DNA from: Mytilus galloprovincialis
Lineage: Eukaryota; Mollusca; Bivalvia; Mytilida; Mytilidae
Reading direction: 5' to 3'
Assembly: GCF_965363235.1 (NCBI RefSeq)
Contig: NC_134842.1
Span: forward strand, 5,421,112 to 5,485,111
DNA length: 64,000 nucleotides
Made by a program: the position numbers and the translations under genes. Shown here piece by piece: positions 44,276 through 55,074 of this stretch. Each line of letters starts with the position of its first letter. The first letter of the stretch is position 1. A model generated the notes under the pieces. The model did no database searches, was not told the origin of the DNA, and worked only from the letters and a program-made list of their open reading frames with translations.

Positions 44276-45468
44276 ATTTCGAAAATATCAAATAAGGCTT
44301 TTTATCATTTTAAGCATTATACTAAACCAGACTCTTGTCCTAACAATTCCTGATAGACAAAGTTTTATGCGCTCTCAGATTTATGTATGTTTTTTCCTGT
44401 AACACACCAGATAGATAACTTTAACTCTTCTTTGTTACTGGCTGAATTTGAAAATACTCAATGAAGATTTTATTTGTTATTACTATCTAGCAATGTTTGC
44501 ATGATACTTATGTACACATGCTGTACATATCATAGAAAAATGCATGTTTTCAATATTTTATCTAAAATTTCCTTTCAACATGTTCAAAATTAATTTAAGT
44601 AATTTCAAAATTACATTTGCCAAGTAATTGGAAAGTAATAAATTACACTGATAAAAGAAGTCAAATGTAATGTGTAATTTAATTGAATATTTTGTAATTT
44701 TTAATAGAATGTACCGGTAATTAATTACTTTCAAAAGTAATTGCCCCCATGTCTGTATACCAAATAATTTGGTATTACAATGTACCAAATAGCATTGACC
44801 TATCACTCTTGGTTCCCCATAAACTGACCTAATCACAAACTAATACACATAAATTAAACAAAAGTTTCAAAGTCAATACACCATGACTGAGGGGGCAGGA
44901 CCAAAGGGCAAATAACCTCTATGGAAATGAGATGAGCCAATGCAATGGTTATAAAACTTTCAAAAGTAATTGCCCCCATGTCTGTATACCAAATAATTTG
45001 GTATTACAATGTACCAAATATCATTGACCTACCACTTGTGGTTCACCATAAACTACCCCTATTTACAAACTAATATTTTGTTGATGCCGCCGATGCCAAA
45101 AACAGCATACCTATGTCTCACTTTTTGACTGTCAAGTTGAGACAAAAAACACAGATACAATGTCCCCAACCAAAACATAAATTTGTTTTAAAATGCTGTT
45201 ATGTAATTTACATTTTAAGGGACAAAATTCCTGTAAACATGTAGATGGTTAATCAGAGATGATTCTCAAACTTCTTCAAAAGTCTGGTGATATAAACCTT
45301 TTGTAATGTGTTGAGGCAGGGATACATCAAGCATGCAGTCAGCAGAAAATTAGTAGAAAAAAGAAAAAAAAAATTGATGAACAGCTTCTTTGGTAGTTAT
45401 ATAAGCAACTATTTTTTTTTCTCTGGGCCCCCCTTAATCCGTCTCTGTGTATGAATGATAATGCAACT
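44276..45468. repeat. GTAATT-rich block and family E monomers
   Basis: 44590-44750 repeats the GTAATT-rich theme. 44755-45070 has two diverged family E units, each including CCCCCATGTCTGTATACCAA (44744 and 44970). The rest is AT-rich intron. Confidence 0.55.
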
Positions 45469-45923
45469 TGGTCTGAGACCACAATTGTTGTCCCTTGATT
45501 TTTGTTGTCCACGAATATAGTCCCTAGTGTTGACAGTGGGTTACTTGCCATTTATTTTCATACCCCTTCCCAATTTATTTCTCCATGTTTAAGGCCTCAA
45601 TTTGCAAGTAGGAGGGTGAAATTACACTTTAAAAAAATTTGGGTCCAGAATTTTAAAGGAAAGTAGTGATTTGGTCCAGCTGGAAAAGGTTAAAAATTAG
45701 CACTTCGGAAGCTGTCAAAAGATTTCAAGACGCCCTAAACATAAAAGTGTCCATATTTTGAGTTAGAGCCGATGAAGTTTTCTATAATTTTGATATAATT
45801 TGTCCCAAAATTAGTACAACACACTGTAAAAATTTCATTGAGAAAGCGCAGGTGGGATATTTTTAATTTTCATTTATGTTCTAAAAGAAATGCACTAGGA
45901 AATAATTGTGGTCTCAGACCACC
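45469..45923. mobile_element. 455-bp TIR element, TGGTCTGAGACC ends
   Basis: TGGTCTGAGACCACAATTGT at the left and AATAATTGTGGTCTCAGACC at the right are inverted. The inner part of each end is itself palindromic (GGTCTGAGACC). No coding content. Confidence 0.65.
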
Positions 45924-46261
45924 TAATAGATAATATCATTGATCTATCACAAGTAGTTTCTATAATCAATAAAATTGAGATTGGAATTGGGAATGACTTA
46001 AGAAGAAAACTAAACTTTGAAAATTGCTAATTAATCTAAAGTCACTGGACCATGACCTAAGGTGCAGGGCCTCCGAATAGTTGTCATAGTAACATGTTCT
46101 GATAGTAATACAACTTCATACAAAACATCATTGATCTAACACAAGTACATGCAGATCCAAGCAGAAAATTTAACATTGAAAATACTTTTATTAGCTCGAT
46201 AATTCAAAGTTACCGCACCATAACCTAGGGGCTAATCCCCATCTCCTTTCTTTTATTTTGA

Positions 46262-46365
46262 CTGTTCATCCATATGATATTCTCCCATTCAAAAGCATTG
46301 AACCTTAAAAAAAAAGGGGGGGGGAGTCCAACCAAAGGATATTCCCCTGGATCTGCCACTGATCA
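46262..46365. mobile_element. MITE fragment of the 7049-7205 family
   Basis: CATTCAAAAGCATTGAACC and a GGATCTGCCACTG end. The left end is degraded. Confidence 0.5.
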
Positions 46366-46481
46366 GTATGACAAGGTAAACAGAATTTCATGTTTCAATA
46401 TTTTTTTTACTTTAAATTTACCTATTCCAATGTCACAAGGTACCAGGTAACAATCTTGCAATTTTTGATATTGTATCTTAC

Positions 46482-46620
46482 CTCGACGACAGCCACAACT
46501 TTAGTGACAAAATGTGATCCACCATCTGTATCTTTATTAATACCAAAACCTTTTACTAATGCATTGGGAATAAATGTCTTCTGATCAAATTTTAATGAGA
46601 AAGATGGGTCTGGTCCATCA
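46482..46620 (-). CDS. 407-aa unknown gene, exon 3
   Basis: 139 bp: acceptor AACTTCAG/TGATGG at 46621/46620 (enters with one base to finish a codon), donor GAG/GTAAGA at 46482/46481 (leaves in phase 0). It encodes DGPDPSFSLKFDQKTFIPN, KGFGINKDTDGGSHF and ends KVVAVVE. D260 or D262 and E276 of the assembled protein could be the acidic pair of a PD-(D/E)XK site whose K278 lies in exon 4. Confidence 0.75.
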
Positions 46621-46734
46621 CTGAAGTTACAGAAACAAACCTTATAAATTTGCTTAGATTGCACAATTTTAAAAAGCATCAAAACTAGAAAATGTGTCAT
46701 CAAGAAACAAATATTGTTAATTCAGAAATTATTG

Positions 46735-46850
46735 CGATAAAATTGAGAATGGAAATGGGGAATGCGTCAAAGAGACAACAACCCGACCATAGAAAAAAAA
46801 CAACAGCAGAAGGTCACCAACAGGTCTTCAATATAGCGAGAAATTCCCGA
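46735..46850 (-). mobile_element. 3' end of the 20.6-21.8 kb retroelement family
   Basis: Nearly identical to the last ~115 bp of that element (TTGAGAATGGAAATGGGGAA, GTCAAAGAGACAACAACCCG). A severely 5'-truncated insertion in an intron. Confidence 0.7.
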
Positions 46851-47334
46851 TGTTTTTATTATTGTGAAAAATTGGAGAGGGTTATAATAGCAATAAATTA
46901 AACTCACATTTTGATATATGAATTTAACCATTGTTAACAGGATTTTTTCAATATTGCAAAAATCTAAAACGCATTTTAGTCTTAAATTACAAAATCACAA
47001 TTATAAATGCACACAATAATTTCTGAATTACAACCCACTGTTACAACTTGTGTCTGTTTTTGTAAACATAAAATGCATTTTTGCTGTTTTTGTAGAATAA
47101 ATGTAATGCCTAAAAAGGTATGCCTCAATGTACCGACAATGAGGGTGGTAAGTTATTTTCGTGCAACATGTTTGCCATTTTTATTTCACATGCAGCCATG
47201 AAATAGGTTTTTTACCTACTGTGTTTTGTGAAATCGGTAAAAAGATCAATGTGCAGGAAACTTTTTCAACATATTCATGTAATCTATTCCAGAGTGATAA
47301 AAGATGAGTGTGGTCTAGTAGAAAGTTATCATAT

Positions 47335-47352
47335 ATATATATATATATATAC
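47335..47352. repeat. (TA)n microsatellite
   Basis: An uninterrupted run of about nine TA units. Confidence 0.9.
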
Positions 47353-47529
47353 ATAAAACTAACACGCCTATTTTTGAGACTGTTATTGAAAAATTTAATA
47401 TTTATACCACAATATATCTAAACTTAATTAAATTATATACATTGTATTATTCTTTTATTATTAGAATGCTTTTGAGCATTCTTTTTGGTAATATGCATAT
47501 ACAGTTTGTATTATGTACAATATACCAAA

Positions 47530-47762
47530 TGTACATCATATTGTTCAGTGGTTGTTGTTTGTTGGTGTGGTTCATGGGTATTACTCTTTTTTTTTAACTT
47601 ACATGTAGATTGGACGGTTGGTTTTCCTGTTTTAGTTGTTTTGCAGTCAACATTATTGGGCCATTTGTGGCCTGCTGTTCTGTGTGACTGTACTTTGACC
47701 TATGACCTTGACCTTGACAGAGTGTTGTTTCATTAGCACTCATACCATATCTTCTTTATTTT
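47530..47762 (+). repeat. Retroposon 3' region
   Basis: GATTGGACGGTTGGTTTTCC and the tail TTAGCACTCATACCATATCT, in the same order as at 15241-15460. Confidence 0.55.
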
Positions 47763-47899
47763 ATATATAAGAGGGACTTCCATTGTTACCGTAAATAATT
47801 CATTTCTAAGAACTTATTTAAATTTAGTATTTACAATCTTTATACATGTAACAAATTATATGTGAAGACATTAACAAACTTATTATACATTGTACTTAC

Positions 47900-48025
47900 A
47901 ATAACCTTAATCCACAAATCTGAGCAAATGATAGAAACAGTTGTTGGTACTTCCTTTCACTTTTCTTTTCATCATCCAATAAATTTAATAAGTTATCAGA
48001 AAAGAGTTGTAGCTTTGGATATAAT
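47900..48025 (-). CDS. 407-aa unknown gene, exon 2
   Basis: 126 bp: acceptor TTTACAG/ATTATA at 48026/48025 and donor TTATT/GTAAGT at 47900/47899. It enters with one base and leaves with two, matching exon 1 and exon 3 exactly. It encodes LYPKLQLFSDNLLNLLDD and FLSFAQICGLRLL, an amphipathic helical stretch. It has no ATG and exists only through splice signals and phase. Confidence 0.7.
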
Positions 48026-48039
48026 CTGTAAATATAAAG

Positions 48040-49082
48040 GTTTATTTCATAATATTGTACTTAAATTCTGTAGATACAATGTACCTAATGACAGCATATG
48101 AAGAATTAAATTCTGGATCTTTTTTACAGATATTAGGCCATAAAAAAGGATAGGTGTGTTTGCCCTAACTCTACATACCCAGAAAATAGGTGACTACTCA
48201 AAATCTTTTATTGTCCTGATGAGAATTTTTTTTATTCAGATAAGCCTGAAGACTAATTTCTCTTTGCCAAAAAATGAAAAAAAGAAAATGTCTACCTACC
48301 TACCCACTGTCTCAATGTTTGGGTAGGGTTTGGGCAAACCAAAATATTATTGAGTGTGGCCTTACTAGCATTATAACTATTGGTAGTCTTTGTCAGTCTA
48401 ATGTCTGATGAGGTACATGTTTTACAGAAACTTGTGCTTCATGAAAAGGCTGTGTGGTGACCTATACATTGTAGTTGTTAATCTACATGTATATATGGCA
48501 TTTGATCTCGTGTGGAGAGTTTGCAATCATACTTCTTGTTTATGAATGGATGAATGAATGAATGAATACTTTTTTATTTTTTTTTAAATTAATAGATCAC
48601 ATAAGCACTGATATGTTTTTTTATTAGATCTATTTTCATAATGCTTATGGTTTATATGTTTAGTTAGCTTGCTTGCTTTGTTTGTGTTAATGTTTTCTCA
48701 AGCATTTCAATTAAGATTGCTTCAGCTTGTATTCATTATATTTCATCTAAATGTAAATACGTGTATATGTATCAATGTAAACAACCGGAAGCTAAAATTT
48801 CAGTTATTTACCAAAATAAATTTGAAATGATCATCATCTACCTACATATATTGTTTAGAAAAATTCTTTAAAAAAACACTGTAGAGAGACATTTGTCTTC
48901 ACTTTGCATCCTTTACTTTTTAAGGACATATTTCTCTATTCTCAAGTTATTTGTCAATTAACAATGATTAATAAGTACAAGAATCGTACAAATAAAAGAT
49001 ATCATTAAATATCAAGATTGATTAGCTTATCATCAGTATACCGAAAGAGAAAAGAAGAGATATGAAATTATTTCCATGAAAT
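48040..49082. other. No gene seen; GAAT microsatellite
   Basis: A (GAAT)n run at 48549-48566. Otherwise AT-rich intron. Confidence 0.45.
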
Positions 49083-50001
49083 CAAGAGTAAACCAGATGC
49101 TCCGCAAAGGCACAGCTTTATAGGACTGCAGAGGTCGAACCCGGAACAGTTGGGATAAGTACGGACACAACATTTAAGCTTGACATAAGCTCTGAATTTG
49201 GATTGTGATTAAATAGTTGACTCAACATAAATGTAGGTTTCTGACCTCAATGTGGACCAATTTGATAACCAGCCCCAAATATTAAAAATCTAAATACATA
49301 GTTAGATTCAGCATATTGAAGAACCCCATATATTCATTTTTTGTTGAAATCAAACAAAGTTTAATTTTGGACCCCGATTTGGACCAACTTGAAAACTGGG
49401 CCCATAATCAAAAATCAAAGTAATACATGTTTATATTCAGCATATCAAAGAACCCAAAGAATTAAATTTTTGTTAAAATCAAACTAGTAAGTTTAATTTT
49501 TGACCCTTTGGCCCTTAATGTAGACCAATTTCGAAAACAGGACCAAAAATTAAGAATCTAAATACAAAAATTTGGCATTTCAAAGAACCCCAATAATTCA
49601 TTTTTTGATGAAATCAAACAAAGTTTAATTTTGGACCCTTTTGGCCCCTAAACTGTTGGGACCAAAACTCCCAAAATCAATCCCAACCTTCCTTATGAGG
49701 TTATAAACCTTGTGTTAAAATTTCATAGATTTCTGTTTACTTATACTAAAGTTATTGTGCGAAAACTAAGAAAAAACCTTATTTGGAACCTTTTTGGCCC
49801 CTAATTCCTAAACTGTTGAGACCAAAACTCCCAAAATCAATCCCAACCTTCCTTTTATAGTCATAAACCTTGTGTTAAAATTTCATAGATTTCTATTTAC
49901 TTATACTAAAGTTATAGTGCGAAAACCAAATGTCTTCGGACGACGACAAAGTTATACCAATATATACGAACAAAAAATTTCAATTTTTGCGGTTGTATAA
50001 A
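49083..50001 (+). repeat. Family D tandem element with terminal hairpin
   Basis: It begins AGAGTAAACCAGATGCTCCG and has diverged internal units (AAATCAAACAAAGTTTAATT; CCCAAAATCAATCCCAACCT). It ends with TTCGGACGACGAC and an imperfect hairpin at 49952-50001 (TTATACC..TTGTATAA, CGAACAAAAAATT..TTTTTGCG). Confidence 0.7.
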
Positions 50002-50850
50002 AACAGTACCCACAGAAACGCCACAAAAGTTGCAACACTTAAAAATCTGGTCACACACTAAATCCCTCATCGAGATTTTTAAAAGTTGGCAGGTCTGAAC
50101 TACAATTTTGCAATGTTTTATAAAAATTTAATTAGCAAATTTGAAGGAACTGCACTTAAATGTAAAAGGCAGACACACAAGGTGGCTCCTTCGTGTATGT
50201 ATTATCATGATTGTAGGAAAGAATATAAAAATCTAGCATAAAGATCAGCTGACAACTAGTGTAGTAGAGAACATAAATCGATAATCATCCTAGCTGTTAA
50301 TAGTCTATTTGCCAATTCACGTAATTGACCCTTTAATTAGAGATCCCTTTTTTAGTTGTCTCCCTTATCAGAGACATTAAATTTTATTTACAATGGAGAG
50401 CTAGTAGAAAGAGCAAAGTTACCTGTGCGTAATGTGAGTAATCTTTAAGGTTTCCAAATCTTTTAATTTATTATTAAGTTAAATACTTTTGACATCAGAA
50501 ATTATTTTTCATGAAAAATTAGTTAAACCCCCGATATATCACTTTCAATTCGTCATGCTTTGCATTGGCAAAAGCCAATATTGTCCGATATAGAACCAGT
50601 CTACAATTGACAAAGGAAGGTAATTTGTTTAAAAAGTGTGCAATAACAGAATCAAATCAGTAATTGGCAAATGGACTATTGAATAATTCTAATTCTAACA
50701 TGACGTCCTTCAAACGCTTTGAGTACACACCCGTGGTAAAATATGAATATATTGTTAGGGCTGTTCCGATTGTACTCCCAGGTCATACAATGTACATTGT
50801 GTATGTGTTTTTATGAATGAGTAACCCGACGTCATAGAATATAACAATGA
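50002..50850. other. No gene seen
   Basis: AT-rich intron sequence. Confidence 0.4.
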
Positions 50851-51529
50851 CAGTCAGGGGTACTACTTGTACAAGTTATTTTTAATTACTTGAAGAAGTA
50901 ATATTAATATACTTTACAATAAATCTATAGGATACTTATACAAGTGAATTTTATTTACTTGTATAGGAAAAAAAAATATTGACTGAGTTATGTCCCTTAG
51001 ACATTCAGATCTTTTTACTTGTAGAAGTAAAAAAAGTCATCCTATCTTCTTTTATTGAATTCTTAGGATTTCTTTGCTCTAATAAAATTTTAAATTATCT
51101 GCCCTTTGCAGATATCTTTACAAATCATTTAAGTGTAATTTCATGGACAATGAAAATCACATTTGTCTGTTATCTTCAGAACACTGCTCATTTACAAGCC
51201 CCCAAGGAGCAATTTTTGAAGGCCTTGCACAATTACTTAAGATCTTTGCGCAATCAGTTTCTTTGTTGAATTAATCAAATGAAACATTGAACTTGAATAA
51301 AAAAAATTTAAGCAAACCTGGGAAAAATCATTAAAGATGATTTTACATCTCTAAACTTGAGGATTTTTCTGGGATTGTAAGAAAAATTTACTTATACAAG
51401 TAAATTTTCTAGAAAATTAAGGGGAGATTATTCAAACATTATCTATTTACTTATATGTGTATATTTTTTTTTACTTCTTCAAGTAAATAAAATTAAGTTG
51501 TACAAGTACAAATGTAGTACCCCTGACTG
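50851..51529. mobile_element. 679-bp MITE, CAGTCAGGGGTACTAC ends
   Basis: Perfect 16-bp terminal inverted repeats (CAGTCAGGGGTACTAC) extend imperfectly through TTACTTGAAGAAGTAA. The interior repeats ACTTRTACAAGTAAA palindromes. The 96-codon open frame is internal noise. Confidence 0.8.
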
Positions 51530-51859
51530 ATTGACGTCAGAATATAAGCATTTTAAGGGAAAATACACGCTTGTGAAACCGAAAAATCATCACAAAAAAA
51601 CGTAAACAAATGATGCTAAAATGAGTTATATTAGTGATTTTTGTATACATATGAGACATATAAGTACAATAATCATTTAGATACACCCAAACTTGTCTAA
51701 ATATGTTATTGTAAATAGTTTAAGCATCAACATTTATTTAGTTTGCTCCGTTATTTTACGTAAATTTAATAGTGCGTTTATTTATGGGAACGGCAAAAAA
51801 TGACATAACCTAGAGCACTTCGACCCAAAACAATTGCCATAATTGTCCTATTAGAATCA

Positions 51860-52016
51860 AAATAATTCATGGGGGCTTGAATATATGGTGATTTTACCAG
51901 GGGTTGCCCCTTTATACCAATATTTTACCCCTCCCTATCGCTCAGGGTAAAATATTTGTCATAAAGGGCCAACCTGTGGTAAAATCACGATATATTCAAG
52001 CCCTCATGAATTATTT
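51860..52016. repeat. 157-bp foldback beside exon 1 donor
   Basis: The left arm from AAATAATTCATGGGGGCTTG pairs with the right arm ending CCCTCATGAATTATTTC. The loop holds CTATCGCTCAGGG, like the loop at 8027-8166. It ends ~17 bp from the exon 1 splice donor. Confidence 0.8.
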
Positions 52017-52032
52017 CTTAAATAGATCTTAC

Positions 52033-52595
52033 AATGAGCATGTGTTTCTGTACAAAGTATTCCTGTCTAGTTGAACAGCATCTTGGCCTTTGAAATTTTC
52101 GTAGCAACATCCTTTATCTTCTTTCACAAAATATTGATACAACATTGAACTTTCAATGGGTTTGCTTAATTCATTTAAATTAACTCTGGCTGCTGCCAAT
52201 TTATTTACATCTGTAATAACCGTATAGTTATATCCATTAAAGAAGTACTGATCAAAAGCAAAATTAATACATTCTTCAAGTATACGACTTTTCAAATCTT
52301 GGTATCTTAATGTTGTGTATACATCACCAAAACCAAGATTTAGCAGAACACTCAGGTCTGTTGAACCAGTCATAGTTATATTGTAAACATTTGTATTATT
52401 GGGTTCTGATGTTGGCTCAGGCATTGATTGCATTGTGATGGACGCCGTTCGCTTATTTTTTGCCTCTGTTACATTTTTAACTATTATAATATGCGGGTTT
52501 GATGCATTGCTGCTTTCCTCTGTTGCTTCTTCATATGCAGAATGTTTCCGTTTTATCGTATAAACTCTAGATGATTCTCCATCTCGTTCGTCCAT
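52033..52595 (-). CDS. 407-aa unknown gene, exon 1 (N-terminus)
   Basis: ATG at 52595 opens 187 codons and two bases to the donor TCATT/GTAAGA at 52033/52032. Residues 1-80 look disordered, with basic (TIKRKH) and Ser/Asn/Glu-rich segments; from ~85 the sequence is ordered (STDLSVLLNLGFGDVYTTL, ECINFAFDQYFFNGYN). Joining five exons in consistent phases gives 407 residues over 16.6 kb. No named family recognised. The C-terminal half carries a possible PD-(D/E)XK-type core (D260/262, E276, K278, Q306/310). Host nuclear gene or old domesticated element gene are both possible. Confidence 0.75.
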
Positions 52596-52639
52596 GGTTT
52601 GAACCAGGGGACATTAAGTAAGGGGAGAGAAATCAATAT

Positions 52640-53318
52640 TTCGTTCTCACAAATTAGTGAAAAGAAGAATTTTAGCGACAAGAAGCGTGAAGAAGCGACA
52701 AGAAGAATAAGTTAATCAAAATTACTTATTCCACTAAATATCAAAAGAATATACAAAATAAACAATTTTAGTAACAAGAAAGTTAATATTCTATCAATAA
52801 ATAGATAGGGGAAAAAAATTGATCTACTGTAGATCTAATTGCCACATTTTTTTTATTTTTTTTTATTATTTATCATGTTGTATTACAGCAAGTATTACGT
52901 TTACTCTGTCGTATTTAATTGTGTTTTAGAACAATAATATATTAATCTTATAATTTGTTTTTAAAACTCTCTGTACAATATATAATAAACTTGCAAAATG
53001 CATTATCAAGTTATGTATCATTGTCCAGAAACGAATTGTGAAATACAAAGCCCTCAAATCAAACAAGGGGAAAACATAATCAGTAAAATGTCAATATTTT
53101 CATCATTTTATTTTTTGTATTGCCTCATTTAACGATATTTATAATTTAATGTTGATTGAAGATTCAAAATTAAATGCATATTTTTTTTAATATTTATTTG
53201 AAATATAAGTAATCTTAATAATAATAAAAAAATGTTTTTATGTCGCTAAAATAGTCCTCTCGTCGCTTCTTGTCACTAAAATTATTCTTCTTGTCGCTTC
53301 TTAACGCTAATAAGTGAG
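52640..53318. mobile_element. ~680-bp TIR element upstream of the 407-aa gene
   Basis: TCTCACAAATTAGTGAAAAG with AGCGACAAGAAGCG is mirrored at the right by CGCTTCTTGTCACTAAAAT and CGCTTCTTAACGCTAATAAG. The left end lies ~45 bp upstream of the ATG, so the element occupies the promoter or 5'UTR zone. Confidence 0.6.
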
Positions 53319-53778
53319 ACCCCAATATTTTGTTATATATATCTTTATTCTCATAAACCAAAGAACAATGGTACAGAGACATATACAAATAAATTAACCA
53401 TGTTAACATAAATTTTAAATACAAATGGAAGAGTATGATCATCCGTACTCTGCTATACATCGGAGCACTTCCACTAAAATATACTAGGGTATTCACATAG
53501 TGTGAGGGGTGCTTATCAAAATTGTTGTCTGTGATTCAACAAAAGAGAACTGTATAGGTGCAAAAGAAAAAATTTAAAGTTAATAAACGATTTTTTAATA
53601 TTGGAAATTCACATTTTTTATAAAAAGAAAACATTTTCTAAGACTTTTAGAGTTACAATTTCAGGGCTTTAACACGAAATATTTTTCACTTGTTTATTTT
53701 CTATTCAAGATCTCCTCCCTTTTTTCAAAGAATATAAGAAATATAGCCGAAAGAAGAATGAACTCAATCAGATATTGC
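53319..53778. other. No gene seen
   Basis: AT-rich. Open frame 53215-53496 spans the TIR element end and is unsupported. Confidence 0.4.
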
Positions 53779-53907
53779 CAGGGCCGGATCCAGCCATTTT
53801 AAAAAAGGGGCGGGGGTCCAACCATACGTCCCCATTCAAATGCATTGATCGTCCCAAAAAAAAGAGGGTATCAACCCCCCGGAACCACCCTTCTGGTTCC
53901 GCCACTG
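53779..53907. mobile_element. MITE of the 7049-7205 family
   Basis: CAGGGCCGGATCCAGCC to GGTTCCGCCACTG, with CATTCAAATGCATTGATCG inside. Open frames on both strands here are by-products. Confidence 0.65.
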
Positions 53908-55072
53908 TACAGAATATGACAGAGTTTAAATCATTTGAAGGAGCCAACCCTCTCACAACCCGGGACAGTGGAGTAACAGTACAACACAAGTTGCTTTCTT
54001 TAAAAAAAAGAAATGCAATCATGAACCCAAATGACTGTTTGATACGAAAGATCGAATAATAGTTAAATAAAGATCCATGGTTGAACCTTCTTTCTGTTGT
54101 ATAAATAAAGACACCAATAGTATAGCCAATACCGCTGTTCAAAAGTTAGTATTCCATTAAGCAAAACCAAATACGGGTAACAAACTAAAACATATATAGA
54201 GAAACACTCTATAAGATATAGAAACTGACATGGATTGACTATATGTAACGGTTGTTCAATGTGGGACAAAATATTCTTTTTAAAAGAACCTGTTTATCTA
54301 TCCCCGCTCCCTCTCTTTTGATAACATGGACTACATTCTTTATAAGAGTCACCCGCCGGATGTTCAATCTGAGGTGCTGTTGTTTTTAAAGTTAGTTTTC
54401 TGTCTTTTTGGTTTTCTAAAATCGAAATGCAAGAGTGAAGAAATTTGACAACTTTAGGGGGATCAATCAAACTTGTTTATATGGTTTTTCTCAGTCTCAT
54501 TATACATTTCACTCAAAACAAAAGAATTGACTTTGCCATTTTTAGATATATTTATTGGATCGGATAGTTGACAAAGATATCCCTTGGAAAACTCTCACGT
54601 TTACCCCACAAAAAAGGCAAACAGATCTCAAGTTTAATAAAATAATCATAGCTAAATAATTTTAATCTTCCTGGTATTACCAGTACTTAAACATGTGTTA
54701 AACAATTGCTAATCTATTCTCGAAAACCACATGTCAGTAGTAATTTACGATAATTGTGATGCCAAACATCGAGGAAAATATCAAACTTCATTTATTAAAT
54801 TGCAATGACCAAAAAATTTAAATAAATAGAACGTCATTGCCTCACACGAAAGATTTATCACTCGGTATACGTGAATCGTTTTATATCTAAATATTAATAT
54901 TAAGGACTCAAACGCATAGTTATTAACTAAATGCTTAGATATGACGGTGTATACATTTGCATTTAACCAAAGATGTCCCTGATTTAACAAGAGACAGATA
55001 TAGATATGTATATATGTCTCTGATTTAACACATTTTGAATTTCGTCTAAATTTCCAGGACGAACTTGCTTTT
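53908..55072. other. No gene seen
   Basis: AT-rich; no exon or repeat boundary I can support. Confidence 0.4.
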
Positions 55073-55074
55073 TT

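Noticed and set aside
44088..44353. Repeat peptides NFVVRTYR / YRFLQQNF
   Set aside because: Both strands of a 24-bp intronic minisatellite; open only because 24 is a multiple of three.
50979..51269. 96-codon frame
   Set aside because: Lies wholly inside a MITE with defined inverted ends; no resemblance to a transposase.
53768..54142. 124-codon minus frame and overlapping plus frame
   Set aside because: Mostly MITE sequence (CAGTGGCGGATCC family), open on both strands.
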